Position numbers and translations under genes: made by a program
Assembly (NCBI GenBank): GCA_035707805.1
Contig: DASSTS010000019.1
Location: forward strand, 1 to 64,000
Length of the DNA: 64,000 nucleotides
Reading direction: 5' to 3'
DNA from: Castellaniella sp035707805
GTDB taxonomy: Bacteria; Pseudomonadota; Gammaproteobacteria; Burkholderiales; Burkholderiaceae_B
Shown here: positions 55,382-64,000 of the stretch, piece after piece
Layout: every line of letters begins with the position of its first letter
Position numbering within the stretch: position 1 is the stretch's first letter
Notes under the pieces: model-generated
The model's input: the letters and a program-made list of their open reading frames with translations, nothing else
Told to the model about the DNA's origin: nothing
Database searches by the model: none

Positions 55382-55909
55382 TCAGGCGAATTGCGCGTCC
55401 AGCCGGAAACGCGCGATCTGGGCGATCTGGTCCAGGCAGTTGGCGAATTCCGTATCCCGGTCATTGTGCAGCCGTTCCTCGATGGCGTCCATGATCTGGT
55501 AGCGGCTGCGGCCCTTGACGGCGATGACGAAGGGAAAGCCGAATCGCTCGCGGTAGGCCGCGTTCAGGCGGCGCAGGCGCTGCAGTTCCTCGGCGCTGCA
55601 CTGGTCCAGGCCCGCGCCGCGCTGTTCGCTGGTCGAGGCGTCGGTCAGCGTGCCGGCGGCGGCTTCCTTGCCGGCGAGTTCCGGGTGGGCGGTGATCAGC
55701 GCCAGCTGTTCGGCGGGATCGGCCTGGCCCACGACCCGGACCATGGCCTGGTGCAGGGCGGCCACGTCGGCAAAGGGCCGGGCGGCCCAGGCGCGCTCGG
55801 GGATCCAGGGGGAATGCTCGAAGATCGCCCCGAGTTCGCGGGCGAATTCGGATTGCGGCAGCGCGCAAAGCTCGTTCAGGGTCATGGTGGGTGTGATGGT
55901 GTGCGTCAT
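55382..55909 (-). CDS. uraD: OHCU decarboxylase
   Basis: 175 residues. The all-helical decarboxylase converts 2-oxo-4-hydroxy-4-carboxy-5-ureidoimidazoline to S-allantoin after urate oxidation. The catalytic His75 lies in LITAHPELAGK and the conserved FGFPFVIAVKGRS near the end. The start at 55909 or eight codons later (MTLNEL); neither has a good ribosome site. It heads the uraD-allA pair, divergent from a LysR gene. Confidence 0.92.
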   Translation of the reverse strand: MTHTITPTMTLNELCALPQSEFARELGAIFEHSPWIPERAWAARPFADVAALHQAMVRVVGQADPAEQLALITAHPELAGKEAAAGTLTDASTSEQRGAGLDQCSAEELQRLRRLNAAYRERFGFPFVIAVKGRSRYQIMDAIEERLHNDRDTEFANCLDQIAQIARFRLDAQFA

Positions 55910-56007
55910 GGTGGAAAGTCTAAGGGGTATCCTGCGTCAAAAGAAGGGTGTTCCGGCGTATAAGTGGTATAAGCTCAACCGCATTCCCGGAACAGGAAAC
56001 CGTCACG

Positions 56008-56955
56008 ATGGCCATACGACGCAGCAGCGCAACGCTGGACACCTATTTGCTGAAGGTCTTTTGCATCCTGATGGCCGAGCGCAGCGTGTCGCGTACGGCG
56101 CTGAAGCTCAATCAGTCCCAGCCGGCCATCAGCGTGGCGCTGAAAAACCTGCGCCTGATCTTCCAGGATCCGCTGCTGGTGCGCGAAAAGGGCGGCATGG
56201 TGCCCACCGACCGGGCCCTGGCCATCCTGGAACACGCCAAGTCGGCGCTGGAATCCATCGACACCATGCTGGAGACCGGCGAGGCCTTCGAGCCGGCCAG
56301 CAGCCGGCAGGTGTTCCGGATCGGTTCGCCCGACTACCTGGCGCCGGCTTTTGCCGCCTCGGTGGTGGCGCGCTTCCGGCGCGAGGCGCCCCACGCCCGG
56401 CTGGTGCTGCACGCCCTGGGGCCGGAATTCGATTTCGAGCGGTCCCTGGCCGAGGGCGATCTGGACGTGGTGATCGGCAACTGGCCCGAGCCGCCCGACC
56501 GCATGCACCTGTCCATGCTGCTGGAGGATCCGATCGTCTGCCTGATGTCGGCCGACCACCCGCTGGCGGCCCGCGGCCTGACGGTGGACGATTTCCGGCG
56601 CATCCAGCACGTGGTGCCCACGCCGTATTCCATGACCCAGCGTGGCATGATCGACACGGTGCTGACCTCGCTGCGCATCCAGCGCGAGGAATGCGTCGAG
56701 GCGCAGTCCTTCATGCTGGCCCCGTACCTGCTGCCGGGCACGGACCTGGTGTTCACGACGACGCGGCATTTCGCCCGCTATTACGCCGGCCTGCTGCCGC
56801 TGGCCATCGTCGAGTCGCCCATCGATTTTCCGCCCATGCGCTTTTATCAGCTGTGGCACGCGCGCAATCATCATGCACCCTCTCATCAGTGGTTGAGGCA
56901 CCTGCTGGGGGATTGCGGCCGCGCCCTGCTGGGCCAGCCGCCGGGCCGGGACTGA
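56008..56955 (+). CDS. LysR-family regulator (purine genes), copy 1
   Basis: 315 residues. Helix-turn-helix in ILMAERSVSRTALKLNQSQ and the block PAISVALKNLRLIFQDPLLVR. The ligand domain contains VIGNWPEPPDRMHLSML and FPPMRFYQLWHARNHH, shared almost word for word with the LysR at 59290-60243, so the two are paralogues. It is divergent from uraD-allA. The start at 56008 has a CAGGAA site. Confidence 0.88.
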   Translation: MAIRRSSATLDTYLLKVFCILMAERSVSRTALKLNQSQPAISVALKNLRLIFQDPLLVREKGGMVPTDRALAILEHAKSALESIDTMLETGEAFEPASSRQVFRIGSPDYLAPAFAASVVARFRREAPHARLVLHALGPEFDFERSLAEGDLDVVIGNWPEPPDRMHLSMLLEDPIVCLMSADHPLAARGLTVDDFRRIQHVVPTPYSMTQRGMIDTVLTSLRIQREECVEAQSFMLAPYLLPGTDLVFTTTRHFARYYAGLLPLAIVESPIDFPPMRFYQLWHARNHHAPSHQWLRHLLGDCGRALLGQPPGRD

Positions 56956-56992
56956 GCCGGGGCGGGGGCGGGCCGCGGCCCGCCCGCCGGGC

Positions 56993-58378
56993 TCAGATGG
57001 CCCAGCCGCCCAGGTAGAACACGGCCAGCGCGATGGCGATGGCCAGCGTGCCGACGTTCAGCTTGCGCCATTCGCCCGCGAACACGCGGCCGATGACCAG
57101 GGTGGAGAAGCCCAGCATGATGCCGGTGACGATGTTGCAGGTCAGCACGATGAACACCGCGCAGACCATGCCGGCCATGGTGTCGACCGTGTCGTCCAGG
57201 TGCAGCTTGCGCACGCCGCCCAGCATCAGCAGGCCGACGTACATCAGCGCGGGCGCGGTGGCGTAGGACGGCACCAGCGCGGCCAGGGGCGACAGGAAGA
57301 TCAGCGCGAGAAAGCCCAGGCCGACGATGGTGGCCGTCAGGCCGGTCTTGCCGCCGGCGGCGGTGCCCGCGGCCGACTCGATGTAGGCCGCGGCAGGGGC
57401 GCCGCCCAGGCCGGCCGACACGATGGAGCTCACCGAATCCGCCGTCAGGGCGCGCCCGCCGTTGATGATCTGGCCGTCCGCGTCCAGCTGGCCGGCCTGC
57501 CCCGCCACGGCGCGGATGGTGCCGGTGGCGTCGAACACGGCCGTCATGACCAGGGCCAGCACGCTGGGGATGACCACGGCGCTCAGCGCCCCGCCGACGT
57601 CCATCGTGCCGATCAGCGAATGCTCGCCGCCGAAGGACGGCAGGGCGAACAGGCCCTTGTAGGTGACGGCCGGATCCCAGATCAGGCCGACCGCGGACAG
57701 CGCCAGGATGACCAGCAGGATGCCGCCAGGCACGCGGCGGCGCTCCAGGCCGAAGATCGCGGCCAGGCCGACGATGGACAGCAGCGCCGGCAGGGCGTCG
57801 AGAGCGCCCAGCGACACCGGCAGGCCCGGGCCGGGGTTCTTCACCACCAGGCCGACCTCGTTGGCCGCGATCAGCAGCAGGAACAGGCCGATGCCGATGC
57901 CCGTGCCGTGGGCGATGCCCGCCGGCAGGTTGCGCAGGATCCAGGTGCGCACGCCCGTGACCGAGATCCCCGTGAAGATCAGGCCCATCAGGAAGATCGC
58001 CCCCAGCGCCACCGCTGGCGACAGGCCCTGGCCCAGGACCAGGTCGAAGGCCGTGAACGCGGTCAGGGAGATCGCGCAGCCCACGGCGATCGGCAGATTG
58101 GCCCACAGGCCCATCAGCAGGGACCCGAAGGCGCTGGTCAGACAGACGGCGATGAACACCGACGAGGTGTCGAACCCGGCCTTGCCGAGCATCGCCGGGA
58201 CGACGAAGACCGAATACACCATGGCCAGAAAGGTGGTCAGCCCGGCCAGGGTTTCCTGGCGCGCGCTGGTGCCGCGCGCGCCGAGCTGGAAGCGCCGCTC
58301 GAGCCAGGAGCCGGATGCGGGACGAGGGGTGGCGGCGGCCTGGAAGCCGGCCGGCATGACTGTTTCCTGCTCACTCAT
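56993..58378 (-). CDS. AzgA-type purine permease (NCS2)
   Basis: 461 residues with 12-14 membrane helices. The opening ARQETLAGLTTFLAMVYSVFVVP, and inner segments FDATGTIRAVAGQAG and ESAAGTAAGGKTGLTA, mark the AzgA branch of NCS2 (adenine, guanine, hypoxanthine: H+ symport). It sits between the two LysR genes and near xdh, so it likely feeds purines to xanthine dehydrogenase. Start before MSEQETV; a weak ribosome site. Confidence 0.9.
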   Translation of the reverse strand: MSEQETVMPAGFQAAATPRPASGSWLERRFQLGARGTSARQETLAGLTTFLAMVYSVFVVPAMLGKAGFDTSSVFIAVCLTSAFGSLLMGLWANLPIAVGCAISLTAFTAFDLVLGQGLSPAVALGAIFLMGLIFTGISVTGVRTWILRNLPAGIAHGTGIGIGLFLLLIAANEVGLVVKNPGPGLPVSLGALDALPALLSIVGLAAIFGLERRRVPGGILLVILALSAVGLIWDPAVTYKGLFALPSFGGEHSLIGTMDVGGALSAVVIPSVLALVMTAVFDATGTIRAVAGQAGQLDADGQIINGGRALTADSVSSIVSAGLGGAPAAAYIESAAGTAAGGKTGLTATIVGLGFLALIFLSPLAALVPSYATAPALMYVGLLMLGGVRKLHLDDTVDTMAGMVCAVFIVLTCNIVTGIMLGFSTLVIGRVFAGEWRKLNVGTLAIAIALAVFYLGGWAI

Positions 58379-58660
58379 GAGCTTTGTCTCCTGAAGATCA
58401 ACCGGGTCTTGAGCCGGCTTTTTTTGAAGGGCACGCGGCTGTCGGGCAGCCGGTCCGATTCATTCTAGGGACAAGGTTTGGCGATGTGAGCGACGGCCGA
58501 TGATGATCGTTATCAAGCCCGGCTGATGTGGCGGCGGCGCGTTCCGGGGCGCATGGCGCCCCCGTCCGGCCGCGACCCGGCGCTGCCGCGGGACCGCCGG
58601 GCGGGGCGGAATCGCAGTACGCTGGAGACTTCCCGTCTCACAAAAGAAAGGCGCTCCATC

Positions 58661-59293
58661 ATGGCGAACACGCTGGTCCTGTATACCGATGCCAATTTTG
58701 TCAGCCCCTGGGCGATGGCCGTCCACGTGGCCCTGGATGAAAAGGGCGTCGCCTTCGAACTCTCGCCGGTCGACCTGGACAAGGGCGAGCAGCGCCGGCC
58801 CGAATACCGGGCGCTGTCGCTCACCGGCAAGGTGCCCCTGCTGGTCCACGGGGACTTCCGGCTGGCGGAATCCTCGGCCATGATCGAATACATCGACGAG
58901 GTCTTTGAGGGGGCGCCGCTGCTGCCCCGGGACGTCCGCCAGCGCGGGCTGGCGCGCCAGGTGCAGGCCTGGGTGCGCACGGACCTGTCCGTGATCCGGC
59001 AGGAACGGTCCTCCGACCGCCTGTTCGGCGCGTCCGCCGCGCCGGCGCCGGCCTTGAGCGAGGCGGCCCGCCAAGCGGCGGACAAGCTCTGCGCCGCGGC
59101 CGAGCGGCTGATTCCGTCGGGGGCCGCGCAGATGTTCGACACCTGGAGCATTGCGGATTTCGAGCTGGCCTTCATGCTCAACCGCCTGGTGGCGGCGGGC
59201 GACGCCGTGCCGGCCCGGCTGGCGGATTATGTCCGCCAGCAATGGGGCCGGACCTCGGTGCAGCGCTGGGTGGCGCTGCATGCCGCGTCCTAG
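58661..59293 (+). CDS. Glutathione S-transferase (YfcF-like)
   Basis: 210 residues. A thioredoxin-fold N-terminus (LYTDANFVSPWAMAVHVALDE) with the glutathione motif VPLLVHG and ESSAMIEYID, then an all-helical C-terminal domain. YfcF-type GSTs have peroxidase activity. It is divergent from the permease (282-bp gap, no other feature seen) and overlaps the next, minus-strand LysR by 4 bp at its end. A role in purine breakdown is not evident. Confidence 0.87.
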   Translation: MANTLVLYTDANFVSPWAMAVHVALDEKGVAFELSPVDLDKGEQRRPEYRALSLTGKVPLLVHGDFRLAESSAMIEYIDEVFEGAPLLPRDVRQRGLARQVQAWVRTDLSVIRQERSSDRLFGASAAPAPALSEAARQAADKLCAAAERLIPSGAAQMFDTWSIADFELAFMLNRLVAAGDAVPARLADYVRQQWGRTSVQRWVALHAAS

Positions 59294-60243
59294 CGCGGCG
59301 GATCCTGCATGCTGGCTTGCAGCATCGAGGCCACGCGCACGATGCACTGGCGCAGCCAGATGACCTCGGCCGCGCCGTGGCAGCGGCGGTGCCACAGCAG
59401 GTAGAAACGCATGGGCGGAAAGGCGAAGGGCGAGGGCAGGATCGTGATGGGCAGGTAGCGGGCGTAGTGCTGGGCGAACTGCCGGCCGGTGGTGAAGATC
59501 AGGTCGGTGCGCAGCAGCATGCCGGCCACCTGGCCGAAATACGGGATGGTCATCTGGATGTTGCGCCGCAGGCCCTGGGCCGCCAGGTAGCCGTCGATGA
59601 AGCTCTGGCGTTCAGTCACGTAGGGAAAAGGCGCCAGGTGCGGCATCTCGAGGTACTGCGCCAGGCTGATGTCCCGGTGGGCGACGGGGTTCTGGCTGCC
59701 CACCATGCACACCACCTCGTCGTCGAACAGGCGGGCCATGTGCATCTGCGGCGGGGGCTCCAGCCAGTTGCCGATGACCACGTCCAGGCCGCCGTCCTCC
59801 AGGCCGCCGGCATAGTCGTAATCCGCATTGATCGGATGTACGATGAACTTTGCATGCGGCGCCTCTCGGCGCAGGATTTCGGCGATGTTCGGCAGGAACA
59901 TCGCATCCAGGTAGTCGGGCGCCCCCAGGTGGAATTCCCGTCGGGACGTTGCCGGATCGAAGTCCTCCGGCGGATGGGTGATGCGCTCGATGGCCGACAG
60001 GGCCTCGTTGGCATGGGCCAGCAATTCCAGCCCGCGTTCGGTGGCCACCATGCCGGTCTTGCTGCGCACCAGGATTGCATCACCCGTGATGTCGCGCAGG
60101 CGCCGCAGCGAATTGCTGATGGCCGGCTGGGACAGGCCCAGTTTGATGGCGGCGCGCGACACGCTCTGTTCGGTCAGCAGGATCTGCAGGGTGCGCAGCA
60201 GGTTCGTGTCCATGGAATCGCGGGATTTGCTCATGGGGCCCAT
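59290..60243 (-). CDS. LysR-family regulator (purine genes), copy 2
   Basis: 317 residues from 60243 (starts at 60234 or 60213 are also possible; none has a good ribosome site). Helix-turn-helix: ILLTEQSVSRAAIKLGLSQ. The ligand domain shares VVIGNWLEPPPQMHMARL and FPPMRFYLLWHRRCH with the LysR at 56008. It is divergent from xdhA with 143 bp between, the place of a typical XdhR. Confidence 0.87.
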   Translation of the reverse strand: MGPMSKSRDSMDTNLLRTLQILLTEQSVSRAAIKLGLSQPAISNSLRRLRDITGDAILVRSKTGMVATERGLELLAHANEALSAIERITHPPEDFDPATSRREFHLGAPDYLDAMFLPNIAEILRREAPHAKFIVHPINADYDYAGGLEDGGLDVVIGNWLEPPPQMHMARLFDDEVVCMVGSQNPVAHRDISLAQYLEMPHLAPFPYVTERQSFIDGYLAAQGLRRNIQMTIPYFGQVAGMLLRTDLIFTTGRQFAQHYARYLPITILPSPFAFPPMRFYLLWHRRCHGAAEVIWLRQCIVRVASMLQASMQDPPR

Positions 60244-60386
60244 TATTCACGCCAACCGGGGTTGCGTCCATGGGCGGCGGCCGATCAGGCGTCCTGATAA
60301 TCGCCATCATCGCGAATGAATGCCGCGGCCGTCGCCTTGGTGCTATCTTGGACTGCAATATCCGGCTTGAATAAAAAGGTATCACG

Positions 60387-61871
60387 ATGGAGACAACCGC
60401 CATTCGCTTTCAGTATCGTGGCGAGGTCCACGAGGTCGCGGACCAGCCCACGACGCGCACCGTGCTGCAGTACCTGCGCGAGGACCTGGGCTGCATGGGC
60501 ACCAAAGAGGGCTGCGCCGAGGGCGACTGCGGCGCCTGTACCGTGATGGTGGCCGAGCCCGACGGCCAGGGCGGCGTGGTCATGCGGGCGGTCAATTCCT
60601 GCATCCAGTTCCTGCCGACCCTGGACGGCAAGGCCCTGTACACGGTCGAGGACCTGCGCCAGCCTGACGGCTCGCTGCATCCGGTGCAGCAGGCCATGGT
60701 GGATTGCCATGGTTCGCAGTGCGGCTTCTGCACGCCGGGTTTCGTCATGTCGCTGTGGGGCATGTACCTGGCGCACGGCCCCCAGGATCCCGCTCCGACC
60801 CGCACGCAGATCGACGACGCGCTGTCGGGCAATCTGTGCCGCTGCACGGGCTACCAGCCCATCGTGCGGGCGGCCGGCGAAATGTACCAGTATCCCGCGG
60901 TGGAATTCGACCGCGCCGCGCTGGCCAAGGCCCTGGCGGCCCTGCAGCGCGACGAGGTGTTCTCCTATACCTACGAGGGCCGCACCTTCCATGCGCCTCG
61001 CACGCTGGCGCAACTGGCGCAACTGCGCCTGGACTACCCGGACGCCCGCATCCTCGCGGGCAGCACCGACGTCGGCTTGTGGGTGACCAAACAGCACCGC
61101 GACCTGCCGCACCTGATCTACATCGGCCAGGTTCGCGAGCTGCGCGACATCCACCTGGAAGGCGACGAGCTGATGATCGGCGCCGGCGCCCTGCTGAACG
61201 ACGCCTACGACGCCCTGGTGGCGCACATTCCCGAGCTCGCGGAACTGCGCCAGCGCTTCGCGTCCTTCCCCATCCGCAACGCCGGCACGCTGGGCGGCAA
61301 CGTGGCCAACGGCTCGCCCATCGGCGACTCGATGCCGGCCCTGATCGCGCTGGGCGCGCGGATCGTGCTGCGGCGCGGCGAGCGCGTGCGGGAAATGCCG
61401 CTCGAAGACTTCTACCTGGCCTACCAGAAGAACGCCGCCGAGCCGGGCGAGTTCGTGCAGGGCCTGCGCGTGCCCGTGCGGGTGGAGGGCCGCCAGTTCC
61501 GCGCCTACAAGCTGTCCAAGCGTTTCGACCAGGACATCTCGGCCGTGTGCGCGGCCTTTGCCGTGGTGCTGGACGAGGCCGGCCGCGTGCGGCAGCTGCG
61601 CACGGGCTTCGGCGGCGTGGCGGCCACGCCCAGCCGGGCGCGGGCCGTGGAATCCGCGCTGGAAGGCCAGCCCTGGGACGAGGCCCGCGTGCGCGCCGCC
61701 ATGGAGGCGGTCGCCCAGGATTTCAAACCCCTGACCGACATGCGGGCCAGCAGCGAATACCGCCTGCTGGCATCGCGCAATCTGCTGTATCGCTTTTATC
61801 TGGAAACCGCCCCTGGGGCGCCGTTGGCGACGCATCAGGTGAATACGGCCAATCTGGCCGAACTTGCTTGA
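60387..61871 (+). CDS. xdhA: Xanthine dehydrogenase small subunit (2Fe-2S and FAD)
   Basis: 494 residues. Two [2Fe-2S] clusters are seen: the ferredoxin-like (Cys43, Cys48, Cys51 and Cys72, in KEGCAEGDCGACTVMV) and the helical domain (Cys112, Cys115, Cys151, Cys153). The FAD domain follows with AGSTDVGLWVT and NAGTLGGNVANGSPIGDSMP. It passes electrons from XdhB to NAD. It is 10 bp before xdhB. Confidence 0.96.
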   Translation: METTAIRFQYRGEVHEVADQPTTRTVLQYLREDLGCMGTKEGCAEGDCGACTVMVAEPDGQGGVVMRAVNSCIQFLPTLDGKALYTVEDLRQPDGSLHPVQQAMVDCHGSQCGFCTPGFVMSLWGMYLAHGPQDPAPTRTQIDDALSGNLCRCTGYQPIVRAAGEMYQYPAVEFDRAALAKALAALQRDEVFSYTYEGRTFHAPRTLAQLAQLRLDYPDARILAGSTDVGLWVTKQHRDLPHLIYIGQVRELRDIHLEGDELMIGAGALLNDAYDALVAHIPELAELRQRFASFPIRNAGTLGGNVANGSPIGDSMPALIALGARIVLRRGERVREMPLEDFYLAYQKNAAEPGEFVQGLRVPVRVEGRQFRAYKLSKRFDQDISAVCAAFAVVLDEAGRVRQLRTGFGGVAATPSRARAVESALEGQPWDEARVRAAMEAVAQDFKPLTDMRASSEYRLLASRNLLYRFYLETAPGAPLATHQVNTANLAELA

Positions 61872-61881
61872 GGAGGCCTTC

Positions 61882-64000
61882 ATGAACATGCGCGTCAACA
61901 TCCCCGTCGAACTCGACCGGCTGGCCGTCGGCAACGACAGCATCCCCCGCCCCGTGGTGGGCGAACCGGCCGCGGGCGCGGCCAGCCCGCACGAATCCGC
62001 CGTGCTGCACGTCAGCGGCGAGGCGGTCTATACCGACGACATCCCCGAACTGCGCAATACCGTCTATGCGGCGCTGGGCCTGTCGGACAAGCCCCATGCC
62101 CGCGTCACGGCCATGGACCTCGACGCCGTGCGCCAGGCGCCGGGCGTGCTGGCGGTGCTGACCGCCCGCGACATTCCCGGCAAGAACGACTGCGGTCCGG
62201 TCATCGAGGACGACCCGATCCTGGCCGACGGCATCGTGCAGTACGTGGGCCAGCCCATGTTCGTCGTGGTGGCCCGGACCGTGGACCAGGCCCGCCGCGC
62301 CGCCCGGATGGGCAAGATCAGCTACGAGGAACTGCCCTTCCTGCTGACCCCCAAGCAGGCCAAGGACGCGGGCGCCGGCACCACCGACGAGCTGCGCCTG
62401 CTCAAGGGCGACGTGCAAAATGCGCTGGACACCGCGCCGGTGCGCCTGACGGGCACGTTCTCCTGCGGCGGCCAGGAGCAGTTCTACCTGGAAGGGCAGA
62501 TCGCCTACGCCATCCCGCGCGAAAAAGACGGCATGCAGGTGCTGTGCTCCACCCAGCACCCGACCGAGATGCAGCACGCCGTGGCCCACGCGCTGGGCTG
62601 GCAGCGCCACCAGGTCGAAATCGAATGCCGCCGCCTGGGCGGCGGTTTCGGCGGCAAGGAATCCCAGTCGGCGCTCTTTGCCTGCGTGGCATCGGTGTGC
62701 GCCGCGCGTCTGCAGCGGCCGGTCAAGCTGCGCGCCGACCGCGACGACGACATGATGATCACCGGCAAGCGCCACGGCTTCTATTTTGAATACGACGCGG
62801 GCTTCGACGAGGACGGCCGCATCCTGGGCCTGCGCCTGGACATGACGCTGCATTCGGGCTTTTCCGCCGACCTGTCCGAGGCCGTCGCCAGCCGCGCCCT
62901 GGCGCATTGCGACAATGCCTACTACATCCCGGCGGCGGATATCCATACGATGTGCGGCAAGGTCAACACCCAGTCGGCCACCGCGTTTCGCGGCTTCGGC
63001 GCCCCGCAGGGCGCCCTGGTCACCGAGATGCTGATCGACCGCGTGGCCCGCCAGCTCGGCAAGGACCCGCTGGACGTGCGCTACCTGAATCTCTACGGCA
63101 CCGACACGCGCAACACCACGCCTTACGGCGAGGTGGTCGAGGGCAATCTGCTCGATCCCATCATCCGCGAGCTGGAAGGCACGTCCGACTACCGCGCCCG
63201 CCGCGATGCGGTGCGGGAATTCAACGCCCACAGCCCCGTGCTGAAAAAGGGCCTGGCGCTGACGCCGGTAAAGTTCGGCATTTCGTTCAACGTGCCGGCC
63301 TTCAACCAGGCGGGCGCGCTGGTGCACATCTACCGCGACGGCTCGGTGCTGCTGAACCACGGCGGCATCGAGATGGGCCAGGGCCTGAACACCAAGGTCG
63401 CGCAGATCGTCGCCAACACCCTGGGCCTGGACCTGGAATGCGTGCGCGTCACGGCCACCGATACCTACAAGGTCGTCAACACCTCGGCCACGGCGGCCTC
63501 CACGGGATCCGACCTGAACGGCAAGGCCGCCGAGGACGCGGCGCTGACCCTGCGCGGGCGGCTGGCCGAATTCGCCGCCCGCAAGTACGGCGGCAAGGCC
63601 GAGGACGTCACCTTCGCCTGGCGCCAGGTCAGCGTCAACGGCAAGACGCTGCCGTTCGCGCAACTGGTCGAGGAGGCCTACTGGGACCGCGTGCAGCTAT
63701 GGTCCGACGGCTTCTACAAGACCCCGGGCATTACCTGGGACAAGGCCACCAGCCGCGGCAACCCCTTCTACTACTATGCCTTCGGCGCGGCCGTGTCCGA
63801 AGTCGTCGTCGATACCCTGACCGGCGAATGGCGGCTGCTGCGCGCCGACATCCTGCACGACGTCGGCGCCTCCATCAATCCGGCCATCGACCTGGGCCAG
63901 ATCGAGGGCGGCTTCATCCAGGGCATGGGCTGGCTGACCACCGAAGAACTCGTGTGGCGCGATGACGGTCGGCTGACGACGCACGCGCCGTCCACCTACA
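61882..64000 (+). CDS. xdhB: Xanthine dehydrogenase large (molybdopterin) subunit, 3' end missing
   Basis: About 706 residues are in the window; the family has about 775-790, so the C-terminus with the catalytic Glu lies outside. Substrate/cofactor motifs are seen: GQEQFYLEGQ, GGGFGGKESQSALFA, the Arg in ATAFRGFGAPQGAL, HGGIEMGQGLN and DVGASINPAIDLGQIEGGFIQ. It oxidises hypoxanthine and xanthine to urate. AGGAGG precedes the ATG. xdhC is expected next. Confidence 0.96.
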   Translation, partial: MNMRVNIPVELDRLAVGNDSIPRPVVGEPAAGAASPHESAVLHVSGEAVYTDDIPELRNTVYAALGLSDKPHARVTAMDLDAVRQAPGVLAVLTARDIPGKNDCGPVIEDDPILADGIVQYVGQPMFVVVARTVDQARRAARMGKISYEELPFLLTPKQAKDAGAGTTDELRLLKGDVQNALDTAPVRLTGTFSCGGQEQFYLEGQIAYAIPREKDGMQVLCSTQHPTEMQHAVAHALGWQRHQVEIECRRLGGGFGGKESQSALFACVASVCAARLQRPVKLRADRDDDMMITGKRHGFYFEYDAGFDEDGRILGLRLDMTLHSGFSADLSEAVASRALAHCDNAYYIPAADIHTMCGKVNTQSATAFRGFGAPQGALVTEMLIDRVARQLGKDPLDVRYLNLYGTDTRNTTPYGEVVEGNLLDPIIRELEGTSDYRARRDAVREFNAHSPVLKKGLALTPVKFGISFNVPAFNQAGALVHIYRDGSVLLNHGGIEMGQGLNTKVAQIVANTLGLDLECVRVTATDTYKVVNTSATAASTGSDLNGKAAEDAALTLRGRLAEFAARKYGGKAEDVTFAWRQVSVNGKTLPFAQLVEEAYWDRVQLWSDGFYKTPGITWDKATSRGNPFYYYAFGAAVSEVVVDTLTGEWRLLRADILHDVGASINPAIDLGQIEGGFIQGMGWLTTEELVWRDDGRLTTHAPSTY

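Overview
This window is chromosomal DNA of high GC content, almost fully coding. Gene content and protein features suggest a betaproteobacterium of the Alcaligenaceae (Bordetella / Achromobacter / Castellaniella type). The genus is inferred, not proven. The anchor is the replication-gene block gyrB-dnaN-dnaA (minus) facing rpmH-rnpA-yidD-yidC-mnmE (plus).

Layout. 1-0.73 kb: an AT-rich accessory patch with an XRE-type regulator and the start of an IS3-type OrfA. 0.73-10.6 kb: gyrB-dnaN-dnaA with a terminator, then rpmH, rnpA, yidD, yidC, a large stem-loop element and mnmE. 10.6-16.6 kb: stress and housekeeping genes (YgiN-type monooxygenase, LhgO-like oxidase, ohrR-ohr, a NarK-type carrier followed by tandem repeats, an HMA-domain protein, DNA polymerase IV). 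16.7-26.2 kb: a sugar-acid locus with a UxaA/GarD dehydratase and GntR regulator, divergent from an amino-acid-type ABC transporter plus L-fuconate dehydratase. The two later L-fuconate pathway enzymes (SDR, FAH hydrolase) are divergent from an IclR regulator. 26.2-30.6 kb: MOSC protein, EamA exporter, acetylornithine-type aminotransferase and a MetE-core methyltransferase. 30.6-39.8 kb: glyoxylate metabolism (malate synthase G; then gcl-hyi-glxR-glycerate kinase-glcG-pyk). 40-54.8 kb: LysR-EamA-LysR, then a complete 3-hydroxyanthranilate meta-cleavage operon in the order nbaE-F-C-D-H-J-I-G, then a Liv-type ABC importer. 54.8-64 kb: purine catabolism (allA, uraD, AzgA-type permease, a GST, two paralogous LysR regulators, xdhA and a truncated xdhB).

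How it fits together. Three catabolic routes converge on C2/C3 intermediates. Purine breakdown through UraD and ureidoglycolate lyase yields glyoxylate, which malate synthase G or Gcl-GlxR-glycerate kinase-pyruvate kinase can assimilate. 3-Hydroxyanthranilate ring cleavage ends in pyruvate and acetyl-CoA. The L-fuconate route ends in pyruvate and lactate. Each has its own regulator, and I can see candidate operators for several: paired TGGTNNNACC sites for GntR, an inverted AT-rich motif for IclR, a 23-bp palindrome before nbaE, and ATACTT-T-AAGTAT before gcl.

No tRNA, rRNA, CRISPR array or prophage was recognised. The points most worth a second look are the 192-bp stem-loop between yidC and mnmE, the repeats and hairpin at the narK 3' end, the amino-acid-type transporter in the sugar-acid locus, and a perfect palindrome between livK and livH.
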